A stretch of 33,238 nt of DNA from positions 1 through 33,238 of the forward strand of contig JAIKZA010000029.1 in NCBI GenBank assembly GCA_024682595.1, written 5' to 3'. Positions 7,322-16,061 of this stretch are shown piece by piece; position 1 is the first letter of the stretch, and each line of letters opens with the position of its first letter. The position numbers and the translations under genes were made by a program. This DNA is from Candidatus Saccharimonadota bacterium (GTDB lineage: Bacteria; Patescibacteriota; Saccharimonadia; Saccharimonadales; Saccharimonadaceae). The notes under the pieces were generated by a model that was given only the letters and a program-made list of their open reading frames with translations, did no database searches and had not been told where the DNA came from.

Positions 7322-7927
7322 TTAGACTCGGCTAGTGTAGTTAATTTTAATATTCCTTGAAATATCCTTGTATTGTTTGCGAGGCACTAAATTCCATTCA
7401 CCCAGTATCTCCGAAATGCGCTCTAGTACATCTTCCGGCGTACCCATGCCATTCACTTCGCGGACCAATACGTCCTCCATGCTCAGCGCACGAATCATGC
7501 CAGTAATTGATCGGTCGTATAGGTCCTCGCGCCGCTCAATCGCTGCGCGCGTATCATCGACGCGTTTACGTTCCATTAATCGTTTCCAAAGCTCACCATG
7601 TGGCACGCGCAAGATAATTGCACCAGTTAAGTTAGATATCTCTTTATTATCAATCATCCAACGCACTTGACGATAGCTAGAAGGGAAGCCATCTAGAACT
7701 ACTCGATTTGTGCCGCGCGCATGCGCTCTTCGCATTACATCGCTCATCAAGGAATTCATCGTATCGTCATCGACAAACATGCCGTGATCTAATTTGTACA
7801 TAATGTCTTTGTTGTGCATGCTCGAAAGCATATCGCGCGAAGAGTACCACGTCCAACCATACCGACGAGCCAGCAGCTCGCCTTGCAGACTTTTGCCACT
7901 ACCAGGAGCACCAAAGAGTGTTATCAT
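7322..7927 (-). CDS. Adenylate-kinase-like nucleoside monophosphate kinase
   Basis: The 201-aa P-loop kinase starts with GAPGSGKS (6-13). It then carries the NMP-binding region, DGFPSSYRQ (DGFPRxxxQ in Adk), and the arginine cluster RKRVDDTRAAIERREDLYD that matches the LID/core arginines of adenylate kinases. The LID is short and lacks zinc cysteines. The sequence is divergent (R of DGFPR missing; D of FPLI-type strand not clear), so it may be a paralogue that phosphorylates a nucleotide other than AMP. TAGAAT lies 6 nt before the ATG with no SD, so the mRNA is probably leaderless. Confidence 0.75.
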   Translation of the reverse strand: MITLFGAPGSGKSLQGELLARRYGWTWYSSRDMLSSMHNKDIMYKLDHGMFVDDDTMNSLMSDVMRRAHARGTNRVVLDGFPSSYRQVRWMIDNKEISNLTGAIILRVPHGELWKRLMERKRVDDTRAAIERREDLYDRSITGMIRALSMEDVLVREVNGMGTPEDVLERISEILGEWNLVPRKQYKDISRNIKINYTSRV

Positions 7928-7949
7928 ACCATCATTCTACCATAAAGCT

Positions 7950-8481
7950 TTAACTCTGGATTTCTTTAAGCATTTCCTTGTACTGCCACTCAGCCAATTC
8001 ATTTTCTTCATCAGCGCACTAAGTCCACCCGGAAGACCGATTGAAGAAATATCTTTTCTTAGATAAGCCTTTGCTACCGCCATTCGGTCCTCGTGACTAA
8101 GGCCATCTGGCTGCCCTCTGGATAGCGACCAAAATCCATATCGGGCTTCCGACTGCCAGAATCACCAACATCCCGTTGGTCTTCAACGATGCCCTTCAGA
8201 AAGCTAGGCTGAGGTTCAAAATCCTCCTCAACCTCCAATACTTCATCACCCCTCCTGCTAGACCCTAGAAGCCTATCAAGTCTTCCTTTGATATCTTCTA
8301 TCTCATCAAGTACTGCTTGTTCAACATCTCCACTAGCCTCACTACTATCGCTAAGACCTTCTAGCATTCTTTGCATGTCCGCAATAACGTCACCTAGCCT
8401 TTCGGTACGCCTGCGACTCTCTCTGTCCGCCTCGGGCGTCTCCAAATTTCTCGAATAATCACCCTCTAAGCGCATCTTCAT
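7950..8481 (-). pseudogene. Acidic hypothetical protein with two apparent one-base deletions
   Basis: The ORF starting at 8481 (MKMRLEGDYSRNLETPEAD) stops at 8074, but coding-like sequence continues in two further frames up to TAA 7950-7952. Adding one T to the TTTT run after DMD gives WSLSRGQPDGLSHEDRMAVA followed by KAYLRKDISSIGLPGGLSA. A second shift near 8010-8030 gives ADEENELAEWQYKEMLKEI and the stop. The repaired protein would be 177 residues. It is strongly charged, has a probable coiled-coil or helical middle (DEIEDIKGRLDRLL), and no membrane helix or recognised domain. Either the gene has decayed or the sequence has two errors. TAGAAT lies 9 nt before the ATG. Confidence 0.55.
8074..8481 (-). 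CDS. Hypothetical acidic protein, uninterrupted N-terminal frame
   Basis: This 135-aa ORF is what a gene caller would report for the frameshifted unit above. It is highly charged, with a helical stretch ADMQRMLEGL and DEIEDIKGRLDRLLGSS, and no recognisable domain. The last residues (GRYPEGSQMALVTRTEWR) are probably out-of-frame sequence. Function is unknown. Confidence 0.5.
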   Translation of the reverse strand: MKMRLEGDYSRNLETPEADRESRRRTERLGDVIADMQRMLEGLSDSSEASGDVEQAVLDEIEDIKGRLDRLLGSSRRGDEVLEVEEDFEPQPSFLKGIVEDQRDVGDSGSRKPDMDFGRYPEGSQMALVTRTEWR

Positions 8482-8531
8482 AATATCTTCATTCTATCAT
8501 AATCTCACCGCCGTTTTTATTGCATTTATGT

Positions 8532-8537
8532 TAAAAT
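8532..8537 (+). promoter_or_regulatory. -10 element for a leaderless start at 8544
   Basis: TAAAAT ends 6 nt before ATG 8544. No Shine-Dalgarno is present. Confidence 0.5.
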
Positions 8538-8543
8538 AACAGT

Positions 8544-11402
8544 ATGGAAATTCTTCGCTTTTTTATGATGCCAATCGTCTGGATTCCAATCGTCATCGTC
8601 CTAATTATTTTGACCGCTCGCAATTACCGCAAGGTTAATCGATTACAAGTCCTTAATGTCGATAGCGTCCTTTTAATGATGGAAATACCTAAAGACAACG
8701 ACAAAAAGGAATTAGCCGCCGAACAGCTTTTCGCATCACTACACGGCATCTTACGCGACGCCAACGAGTTAAAGAATTCAGGTGGCGTCCAAGAGCATTT
8801 GTCTTTCGAGATCGCTTCTAGTGGCAATCAAATCCGCTTCTTCGTATGGGTACCAAAAGTCTTGCAATCATTCGTAGAAGGCCAGATATATTCCCAGTAT
8901 CCAAGCGTACAAATCTATCGCATGAAAGAAGATTACGTCGATCGTCGCGCCAAATATCCCGTCGCCTACAGTGCCGAAGTAGCCCTCACCGAAAATGAAG
9001 CACTTCCGATTAAAACTTTTGAATCCTTCGAAGTAGACCCTCTCGCCGGCATTACTGGTACGCTCGCAAAATTAAATCCAAATGGCGGGGAAGAGCTATG
9101 GATTCAAATCTTAACTAGGCCGGTCGCCGATAGTTGGCATCAAAAAACCGATGCATGGGTAAAATCCGTCAAAGCAGGGAAGACTTGGGATTTCTTCCAT
9201 CTAGATTGGCAATGGTTTGCCCAAATCATCGCCGCACTCTGGCGACCACCAGAGGGCGGGAGCGAACAGCCCATTAAAGTAGAATTATCCGAACGCGACA
9301 AAACCCGCGTCACAAAAGCAGAGGAAAAAGCCACTAAACTTGGCTACGAAGTCAAAATCCGTTTAGCCTATGTTGGCCAAGATGAGGTTAATGCCAAGCT
9401 AAACATGCAAGCCCTAGTCGGCACCTTTAAACAGTTCAACTCTACAAACCTCAACGGCTTCAAGATGCTGGGCGGCACCTTTGATAAAAGCGCTCTTGAC
9501 GCCTACAAAGAACGCCAATTCACCGATAATGGTTTTATTCTAAACATCTCCGAGCTTGCCTCCGTCTATCATTTGCCACACACAAACGTTGAAACGCCGA
9601 ATATTGTTTGGGCGTCCAGTAAGACTGCCGAGCCTCCCGCAAAGTTACCAATGCTCACTGGCGATCCTAGCTTCGACGAAAATATCTCCGCCTTCGGCCT
9701 CACGGATTTCCGTGGCATCAAGCACCAGTTTGGCATGTATCGCCGCGACCGTTCTCGTCACGTTTATATTATTGGTCAGACTGGTTCTGGTAAATCTGGT
9801 CTCCTAACCCTCTTCGCGCTTAGCGATATTTATCACAACCAAGGGTATTGTATTATTGACCCACACGGCGACCTTGCAATGGATAATCTAAAGTTTATCC
9901 CTGAAAGCCGCATCAAGGACGTTGTCTACTTTAACCCTGCCGACACGCAATACCCAATGGCCTTTAATCCGCTTGAGGTCTATGACCCAGAACGTAAACC
10001 AAATATCTCCTCTGAGGTTATTGGCGTATTAAAGCGTATGTTCGGCGAATCTTGGGGTCCACGTCTCGAGCATATCTTGCGCTACACCCTACTTGCCCTT
10101 CTCGATCGCCCTCAAACAACCATGCTTGATATCTCGCGCATGCTGACCGATAAAGACTTCCGTAAAGAGACTCTCGAATATTGTAAAGACGTTACGGTCT
10201 TGCAATTCTGGAAACAAGAGTTCGGCTCATGGGGCGACAAACAAGTTACCGAATCCGTTGCGCCTATTCTTAATAAGGTCGGTGCTTTTACGGCCAACCC
10301 GATTATTCGTAATATTATCGGCCAGCCAAAATCTAGCTTCGACGTACGCAAAATCATGGACGAAGGCAAAATTCTCGTCGTTAACCTGTCCAAAGGTCTC
10401 ATTGGTGAGGATAATGCCGCTATTCTTGGCGCTTTCCTCGTCACAAAAGTACAGCTAGCGGCTATGAGTCGTTCCGACATTCCGAACGTCGAAGATCGTC
10501 GACCGTTCTATCTCTACGTAGACGAGTTCCAAAACTTTGCCACCGACTCTTTTGCGGTCATCCTCTCCGAGGCGCGCAAATATGGTCTCAACCTAACCGT
10601 CGCCAACCAGTACACTAGCCAGATGACAGAATCTGTCCGCGACGCCGTTTTCGGCAACGTCGGTACCACTATTAGCTTCCGCGTTTCCGCCGACGACGCG
10701 CCTATCCTTTCTAAGCAATTCGAGCCAATCTTTGAAGCTCAAGATTTGCTAAACCTAAATAACCGCCACTTCGTCCTTTCGATGATTATTAATGGCGAGA
10801 AGACTCCAGCCTTCTCTGCCACTACTCTCAGCATCCCAAAACCGCCGAACGATTTAACTCCACGCATCATTCGCAATTCGCGCCTAGTCTACTCGCGCAC
10901 GCGCGAAGAAGTTGAAAAAGAAATCAGCGCCAACATCGAAGCGGCGGAGAAGTGGAAGAAAGACCTATCCGATTCTGGTCGCGAAGCGGGAATGCGCGGC
11001 TCGCAGGCACAAGAAAAAGAAAAAACCACCTATTCATTTGTACCAACCCCACAGGCTGACTTTCGCAAGCAAAAGATTTCCCCTAATGCCGCTCAAGGCG
11101 AAGAAAGCACTGGCAATGGCCTAAAGGATCTTGGTAAACTTCTCGGCGAAAAAGCCCGCAAGGTCGAAGCCGAACAACACAAAGAGGTTAAACCTCTAGT
11201 TAGTCCCAACATCAAAAATGCCGTCGTCGAGAACGAAGTAGCTCAGGATAAAAGCGTGGAAGAATCTCTCAGTAGTCGCCCAATGATCACCTCGTCCAAT
11301 AACGGCAAAGCAAAGGTCACAGAAGCTCCTAATTCGCACTCTAATGGCTATAAAAAGAAAAACCGCAATCGTAACCGCAATAAGAATAAAAACAACGCCT
11401 AG
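8544..11402 (+). CDS. VirD4/TraG-type conjugative coupling ATPase (type IV secretion DNA-binding family)
   Basis: The 952-aa protein has one N-terminal membrane helix (about 5-23) and a long cytoplasmic domain. The HerA/FtsK-type motor has Walker A GQTGSGKSG (about 411), IIDPHGDLAMD, Walker B FYLYVDEFQNF (about 655) and the ANQYTSQM segment. This matches TraG/TraD/VirD4 proteins annotated in many CPR genomes. The C-terminus (from about 780) is low-complexity and ends in an Arg/Asn/Lys-rich tail, KKKNRNRNRNKNKN. Such ATPases hand DNA or protein to a type IV secretion channel or pilus. No relaxase or other VirB gene is in the window apart from the VirB2-like fusion at 760-2062, so a full conjugation system is not shown here. 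The start is supported by the -10 element 6 nt upstream. Confidence 0.85.
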   Translation: MEILRFFMMPIVWIPIVIVLIILTARNYRKVNRLQVLNVDSVLLMMEIPKDNDKKELAAEQLFASLHGILRDANELKNSGGVQEHLSFEIASSGNQIRFFVWVPKVLQSFVEGQIYSQYPSVQIYRMKEDYVDRRAKYPVAYSAEVALTENEALPIKTFESFEVDPLAGITGTLAKLNPNGGEELWIQILTRPVADSWHQKTDAWVKSVKAGKTWDFFHLDWQWFAQIIAALWRPPEGGSEQPIKVELSERDKTRVTKAEEKATKLGYEVKIRLAYVGQDEVNAKLNMQALVGTFKQFNSTNLNGFKMLGGTFDKSALDAYKERQFTDNGFILNISELASVYHLPHTNVETPNIVWASSKTAEPPAKLPMLTGDPSFDENISAFGLTDFRGIKHQFGMYRRDRSRHVYIIGQTGSGKSGLLTLFALSDIYHNQGYCIIDPHGDLAMDNLKFIPESRIKDVVYFNPADTQYPMAFNPLEVYDPERKPNISSEVIGVLKRMFGESWGPRLEHILRYTLLALLDRPQTTMLDISRMLTDKDFRKETLEYCKDVTVLQFWKQEFGSWGDKQVTESVAPILNKVGAFTANPIIRNIIGQPKSSFDVRKIMDEGKILVVNLSKGLIGEDNAAILGAFLVTKVQLAAMSRSDIPNVEDRRPFYLYVDEFQNFATDSFAVILSEARKYGLNLTVANQYTSQMTESVRDAVFGNVGTTISFRVSADDAPILSKQFEPIFEAQDLLNLNNRHFVLSMIINGEKTPAFSATTLSIPKPPNDLTPRIIRNSRLVYSRTREEVEKEISANIEAAEKWKKDLSDSGREAGMRGSQAQEKEKTTYSFVPTPQADFRKQKISPNAAQGEESTGNGLKDLGKLLGEKARKVEAEQHKEVKPLVSPNIKNAVVENEVAQDKSVEESLSSRPMITSSNNGKAKVTEAPNSHSNGYKKKNRNRNRNKNKNNA

Positions 11403-11442
11403 CGCAATATAGACAGCTTCTAGAACTTATCGACCACGCTTT

Positions 11443-11467
11443 AAGCCCCGCTCGCGCGGGGCTTTTT
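11443..11467 (+). terminator. Intrinsic terminator of the VirD4-like gene
   Basis: AAGCCCCGC/GCGGGGCTT stem with a TCGC-type loop and a TTTTT tail. Confidence 0.9.
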
Positions 11468-12356
11468 GATAACCTTTTGTCATTTTTAGTCAAAATTAAC
11501 AGAGGTCCAACAGAGGTGAAAAAGGGTAGGGGAAGTAGAAAAATGGCCGCTGGGGGGCTCTTTTAGGGTTCTTGAACACCCGTGCAGACATCCGTCAAGA
11601 AACTTTTACGATAATCTCGACCTCAAAATAACAGATGAGATGAAAGCGGAAATAAAAACCGTGAAATTTTTTTCACACAATTTTTTCACAAAAACTTCCG
11701 AAAATCGGCGGGGGAGCGCAAATTTCAAAAAACTAGTCCCCTACCCCTGTTATACAGATTAACCACCCCTTTCCTACCCCTGTTACACCAACGCGCACCT
11801 CTATAGTCGGCGTCTTTCAATGCCAGAATACATACAAAGACATAAAACGCACCAGGAGCCGTAAAAGTGCCGGAATAGTATACATAAGCGTCTTTGGGGC
11901 TAAAAAGGCCATACAGCGCAAAATAGGGCGTAAATACGACAAATAAATCCCACAGCCTCAAAAACTAAGCATAAACAAGACGGGCGTATAATCAACTTTT
12001 CGCCATATTCCTAATGTCGCACAATACATATTTTACGACGTATACATATTTGAATGCCAGTTATATGAATAATCGTAGCCAGACATACAATAATGTACGC
12101 GGAACCCTACTAAATAGGCATCTCTTCCTTTACGCACATCCATAAAGACGAAGCTGCCCCTGATCATCAATAACGGAAAATAGGGGGGATCCCCCGAAAA
12201 ATCATCCGGGGGAGCGCAGCCGAAAAAACGATTTTGACAATATATCGACAACTTATGCGCCACGACCCCTGTAAATTCACATATTGCAACATATCTTGTC
12301 GCCAAAATCCGCATTTTACGCCCGTGAAATCTCTATTTATTTGACTTTTCACGGTT
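11468..12356 (-). other. Gene-poor stretch with short G-rich repeats
   Basis: No convincing gene was found. The track ORFs at 11725-11961 and 12033-12314 lack a ribosome binding site and family resemblance. The stretch contains repeated short motifs: CCTACCCCTGTTAyAC twice (about 11740 and 11772), GGGGGAGCGCA twice (about 11711 and 12208), and variants of GGGGTAGG on both strands. It also holds an inverted repeat CCGTGAAA/TTTTCACGG near 12322-12355. It looks like decayed mobile or replication-gene DNA. This is only an impression from composition. Confidence 0.35.
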
Positions 12357-12515
12357 TTATTTTTTACTCCCCCTACTCCCCTTACCTACCCATTCTTCAA
12401 ACATTGCGAGCTTAATCAGCGCACTCTCTTTAAAAACCTGCCATTTTTTCGACCGAACAAAAACCGAACACTTAGGGAACTCGGGGGAGTAGGCCGCCGA
12501 CTTAGACTTATCTAC
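12357..12515 (-). pseudogene. Possible C-terminal gene remnant
   Basis: A frame without a start codon runs from just after an in-frame stop at 12516 to TAA 12357. It encodes a coding-like stretch with WQVFKESALIKLAMFEEWVG and ends in a basic KGSRGSKK tail. It overlaps the end of the 12512 gene by a few bases. It could be the remnant of an inserted gene. I do not recognise the family. Confidence 0.25.
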
Positions 12516-13126
12516 TTATAAAACGCTTTCCCCTCTACGCGCAAATCCACGTAAGTAGCCCTAACCTTTTTCTTATCAAGATAGCGAATCATTCGCGCCA
12601 TATCCTCCGCCTGTACGGCACTACTGCGATCTATTGTCATCTTGTAATACTCTTCACGTTCTTTAATGAATATATGTATTTCGCGCACCTTATTTAATGG
12701 CAATATTACATGATCAACCCGATAACCCTCCGACTGCGCATCATCTTCTAGACGCGCCACAAACTCTTTTACGCGCGGGCTAATCTCCGTATCGGCATTC
12801 TCATCCGAAATATCTACGGTCGGCTCAGGTTTAGGTGCTACATATTTTTTAGCCTCTTCTTCGGCAATTATGTCCGCAACATAATGGCCAATTACAATCG
12901 CTACCAGTATTACTAGCACGATCACGCCAAACACAACCGTAACATTTTTACGCTTCGTCTTTTTGCGCTCTCTTAATCGCTCTAGCTTATTTTTTCGCTC
13001 GTCAGAAAAAGCTTCGCCCGCAATCGTACGTCCAATTCGAAAACTCTCGTTCTGGCGCCCCTGGCGGCGCGCCGGAACTGGCTTTATCTCCTCAATCTGC
13101 TTTTTTCTGCCACCCAGTAGCCTCAT
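12512..13126 (-). CDS. Single-pass membrane protein with an FtsQ/DivIB-like C-terminus
   Basis: The 204-aa protein has a basic cytoplasmic N-terminus (about 1-62), one membrane helix (VTVVFGVIVLVILVAIVIGHYVA, about 63-85) and an outside domain. The last segment, ATYVDLRVEGKAFYK, resembles the conserved final beta strand of FtsQ/DivIB (xDLRxxxxxYxK). FtsQ links early and late division proteins, but the POTRA region is not clear here, so the assignment is tentative. The gene starts 9 nt after pgk, and AAGGAG overlaps the pgk stop, so it is the third gene of a pyk-pgk operon. Confidence 0.5.
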   Translation of the reverse strand: MRLLGGRKKQIEEIKPVPARRQGRQNESFRIGRTIAGEAFSDERKNKLERLRERKKTKRKNVTVVFGVIVLVILVAIVIGHYVADIIAEEEAKKYVAPKPEPTVDISDENADTEISPRVKEFVARLEDDAQSEGYRVDHVILPLNKVREIHIFIKEREEYYKMTIDRSSAVQAEDMARMIRYLDKKKVRATYVDLRVEGKAFYK

Positions 13127-13135
13127 CTACGCTCC

Positions 13136-14212
13136 TTAGCGATCTTGTAGCACTTCCAGGCCTGGCAACTTCTTGCCCGACAACAACTCTAGACTAGCAC
13201 CGCCGCCAGTAGATATTAAATTATACTCTAGCCCCTCATTATTCTTCATGACCGACTCAACAAATCCGGCCGTATCACCACCGCCAATCACTGTGAAACA
13301 ATCTTTTTGTTTACCGAGAGCCATGGCGGTCATTTGCGACGCCTTTGCAAAGCGAGGATCTTCAACCATACCCAAAGTACCATTCCAGATAACTGTCTTC
13401 GATTTAAAAATCATCGCGGCTATCTCGGCGGCATCCATCATCGATACATCAAGCTTGTTACCGTTTTCATCCACCTCAAAGTCTTTCGCCACGTAAACTT
13501 TTTCATTATCCGAAGTGTAACCATCGGCCGCAATTTTGCCACCCACTACGATACGATCAGCAATCGGCAAGAATTTATCAATCAATGGTTGCTTGTCTTC
13601 AACCTTAGCACCGCCAATAATAACCAAGAGTGGATGCTCCGGATTAGTCATTACGCCTTCTAGATTTGAAACCTCTTTCTCGACTAGGAAGCCAGCCACG
13701 GCAGGAAGTTTTTTTGCAATTGCATCCGTAGAAGCATGCGCACGATGAATAACCGCAAATCCATCCTGAACAAAAACTTCTGCGCCCGTGGCTTCAATGA
13801 TTTGGTTGGCAAACTCGCCTGAATTCGCTTCTTCATCTGGCGAAAAGCGTAAGTTTTCCAATACTACAATGCCACCCACTGGCAACTCTGCTATTGCCTG
13901 CTTTACCTCATCGCCAACTGTCTGACCGACAAAACGCACATCTTTCCCTGGCAGTAATTCACCAAGACGCTTTGCACACGGTGCTAGCGAAAACTCTTCC
14001 GCCGGCTTCCCTTCTGGACGACCCAAATGCGAAATCACTACAATCTTCCCCGCACCATTATCAAGCAAGTACTCAAGAGTCGGCAAACTGGCGCGGATTC
14101 TCATATCTTCCGTAATCTGCCCGTCTTTAATAGGCACGTTGTAATCGACGCGCACTAACACCGTCTTCCCTGCTACATCAATATCACGAACCGTCTTCTT
14201 GCGAAAATCCAT
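13136..14212 (-). CDS. pgk: Phosphoglycerate kinase, short form
   Basis: It transfers phosphate from 1,3-bisphosphoglycerate to ADP in lower glycolysis. Family motifs are present: VLVRVDYNVPIKDG, SHLGRPEG, VVLENLRF, HRAHAST, IIGGAKVEDK, VIWNGTLG, VIGGGDT and STGGGASLELLSG. At 358 aa it is about 35-40 residues shorter than usual. The loss is in the C-terminal domain after IVVGGKIAA, where the normal TFLKA...IGKS helix and following loop are missing, and before FKSKTVIWNG. All nucleotide-binding motifs remain, so it should be active. GAGGAGG lies 4 nt before the ATG. It follows pyk by 28 nt on the same strand. Confidence 0.95.
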   Translation of the reverse strand: MDFRKKTVRDIDVAGKTVLVRVDYNVPIKDGQITEDMRIRASLPTLEYLLDNGAGKIVVISHLGRPEGKPAEEFSLAPCAKRLGELLPGKDVRFVGQTVGDEVKQAIAELPVGGIVVLENLRFSPDEEANSGEFANQIIEATGAEVFVQDGFAVIHRAHASTDAIAKKLPAVAGFLVEKEVSNLEGVMTNPEHPLLVIIGGAKVEDKQPLIDKFLPIADRIVVGGKIAADGYTSDNEKVYVAKDFEVDENGNKLDVSMMDAAEIAAMIFKSKTVIWNGTLGMVEDPRFAKASQMTAMALGKQKDCFTVIGGGDTAGFVESVMKNNEGLEYNLISTGGGASLELLSGKKLPGLEVLQDR

Positions 14213-14240
14213 TTTACCTCCTCTTTTGTCTTCTCTGTTA

Positions 14241-15677
14241 TTAAATCTTACGAATTTGAATCTGGTTTGTGCCGCCCTCTTCGTCGCGCAAGCCAGACAC
14301 TACCACTACCGTGAGATTGTCTTTGCCTTCTGACACTTTTAGATAGCCGCTCGCCTTCAACTCTTGAGCCGCATCTACGGCATAATTATCGCCAAATTCG
14401 CGCACATACGCCGAGTTTGCATACGTCAAAGCCAATTGTCCCGCCACGCGCGGATTACTCGTAATCGATACCATCGGAATATTCGGACGCTGTGCCGCAA
14501 TCGCCTCGGCGGTTGCCCCACTCTTGGTGGCCGTCACAATTAAGTCAGCGTCAATTTGTTCTGCCAAACGCACCACCGCACGCGAAATCGCATCATAATT
14601 CTTGTAGTTACCCGTCGTTTCCTTCTCAATTGGAAGAATACGTGAATTATCCTGTGTATAAAGAATCACCTTCTTCATCTCTTTAATTGCCTCAATCGGA
14701 TATTTGCCGTTTGCAGTCTCGTCCGAAAGCATCACCGCATCGGTACCAAGCAATACCGCCGTGGCGACATCTGAAACCTCAGCACGAGTTGGACGCGGAT
14801 TATCTACCATCGAACCTAGCATTTGTGTTGCTACAATGCAAAGCTTCGAATACTGGCGACAAAGCGCAATAAGCTTACGCTGCACGATCGGAACAATTTC
14901 TGCGCCCGCTTCGTAGGCTAAGTCGCCACGCGCTACCATAATACCATCAGTCGCCTTCACGATTGCTTCCATCGTCTCATCGTTTTCTACTGCTTTTTTG
15001 GTCTCAATTTTCGCAATAATCTGCGCCGTTGAACCATGTGAAACCAAAATTTGACGCAATTTATCGATATCATCTGCGCTCTGAATGAAGCTCATTGCCA
15101 CATAATCAAAATCGCGGCTTGCGCCAAATTCTATGTCTGCCAAATCCTTCTCGGTAATAATGTCACCACCCATATCCGTATCTGGCAAATTGATACCCTT
15201 GCGACTCATCAAGAAACCGTCGTTCTGCGCCTTAATCTTAATCGCAGTCGAGGACACAATCTCAGTAGTAATGCCCTCTACTTTTCCGTCAAATAAAAGC
15301 ACCGGTTCGCCAACTTTTACCTTTTCGGCTAAATTATATTGTATAGGCAGAATCTTCCCGCCATCATGCTCTTTGCAAGCATAATCCAAAGTTAATTCAT
15401 CACCAGTCTTCACATCTAAATGGTTATCCTTTAAATCTCCCAAACGAATCTTTGGACCCTGCAAGTCTTGCACAATCGCTACCGACTTGCCACGCTCTGC
15501 AGCATAGCGCCTAATCGTTGCAATTTGCTGATCGCGTTCGTCATAGGTGCCATGACTAAAATTTAAGCGAAAACCATTTACGCCCGCATATACCATTTCT
15601 TTCAACTTCTCTTCTGCAAATACGGATGGGCCGACCGTTGCCAAGATTTTAGTGCGTTTAAATAACTTTGTACTCAT
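14241..15677 (-). CDS. pyk: Pyruvate kinase
   Basis: It converts phosphoenolpyruvate and ADP to pyruvate and ATP. The 478-aa sequence shows RTKILATVGPS at the start, FRLNFSHG, QDLQGPKIRLG, IAKIETKKAVEN, the active-site MVARGDLAYE, TRAEVSDVATAVLLGTDAVMLSDET and a full C-terminal alpha/beta domain (TKSGATAEAIA to VVVSGL). It is first in an operon with pgk, so the two ATP-forming steps of lower glycolysis are expressed together. An extended -10 (TGGTATAAT) ends 7 nt before the ATG, and no SD is seen, so the mRNA is probably leaderless. A long structured RNA ending in a terminator lies just upstream on the same strand. Confidence 0.97.
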   Translation of the reverse strand: MSTKLFKRTKILATVGPSVFAEEKLKEMVYAGVNGFRLNFSHGTYDERDQQIATIRRYAAERGKSVAIVQDLQGPKIRLGDLKDNHLDVKTGDELTLDYACKEHDGGKILPIQYNLAEKVKVGEPVLLFDGKVEGITTEIVSSTAIKIKAQNDGFLMSRKGINLPDTDMGGDIITEKDLADIEFGASRDFDYVAMSFIQSADDIDKLRQILVSHGSTAQIIAKIETKKAVENDETMEAIVKATDGIMVARGDLAYEAGAEIVPIVQRKLIALCRQYSKLCIVATQMLGSMVDNPRPTRAEVSDVATAVLLGTDAVMLSDETANGKYPIEAIKEMKKVILYTQDNSRILPIEKETTGNYKNYDAISRAVVRLAEQIDADLIVTATKSGATAEAIAAQRPNIPMVSITSNPRVAGQLALTYANSAYVREFGDNYAVDAAQELKASGYLKVSEGKDNLTVVVVSGLRDEEGGTNQIQIRKI

Positions 15678-15684
15678 ATCTTTA

Positions 15685-15693
15685 ATTATACCA
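15685..15693 (-). promoter_or_regulatory. Extended -10 promoter of pyk
   Basis: TGGTATAAT on the minus strand, with TATAAT at 15690-15685 and 7 nt to the ATG at 15677. The -35 region is weak. Confidence 0.65.
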
Positions 15694-15738
15694 TTAGATA
15701 GCTTGCGACATAAACTCTTTAATCAATGAAAAGGACCA

Positions 15739-15763
15739 TAAAAAATCCCCCCGTCGGGGGGGA
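15739..15763 (-). terminator. Terminator of the mini-ORF RNA upstream of pyk
   Basis: CCCCCC/GGGGGG hairpin with a GAC loop, followed on the minus strand by ATTTTTT. Confidence 0.85.
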
Positions 15764-15909
15764 AGAGGTGCGCCATAACCGGCGCCTAAAGCTTTGGAGC
15801 GGACGACGAGCTTTCAGCGGTGCAGTCTGACTGCTGTGCTTACTTGCGCAAGAGTTGTCGCCGCTCCAATGATCAGAGTTTGGAGTGTGGCCGCCATTGG
15901 CGGCTTAAT

Positions 15910-15918
15910 CTAGAGCAT
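15910..15918 (-). CDS. Two-codon mini-ORF ATG-CTC-TAG, second copy
   Basis: AAGGAGG (15930-15924), exactly 5 nt, then ATG CTC TAG. This repeats the mini-ORF at 16061 with the same spacing and the same codons. A GCCGCC/GGCGGC hairpin begins 5 nt after the stop. A ribosome here would sit on the base of that hairpin. It is not expected to make a functional peptide; the act of initiation and termination may be the point. Confidence 0.4.
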   Translation of the reverse strand: ML

Positions 15919-16052
15919 CGGCGCCTCCTTCCTACGAAGAGAAAGCTCGTGAAGTCCTGGATCCGGCCGGCGTCGCTGACAACGCAAAGGCGCATATAAC
16001 TTCCGACGAGCGGTTAATTGCGGCATTCGCCACGCGTTGCGCGTGGCCCCAT

Positions 16053-16061
16053 CTAGAGCAT
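16053..16061 (-). CDS. Two-codon mini-ORF ATG-CTC-TAG, first copy
   Basis: AAAGGAGG (16074-16067), 5 nt, then ATG CTC TAG. The stop is followed after 5 nt by the perfect hairpin GCCACGCG-CAA-CGCGTGGC. The SD is fully complementary to the usual 16S rRNA 3' end. Identical in layout to the copy at 15918. Confidence 0.4.
   Translation of the reverse strand: ML

Noticed and set aside
11725-12314. Minus-strand ORFs at 11725-11961 and 12033-12314
   Set aside because: No SD or -10 at a useful distance, odd residue composition driven by G-rich repeats, and no family resemblance.
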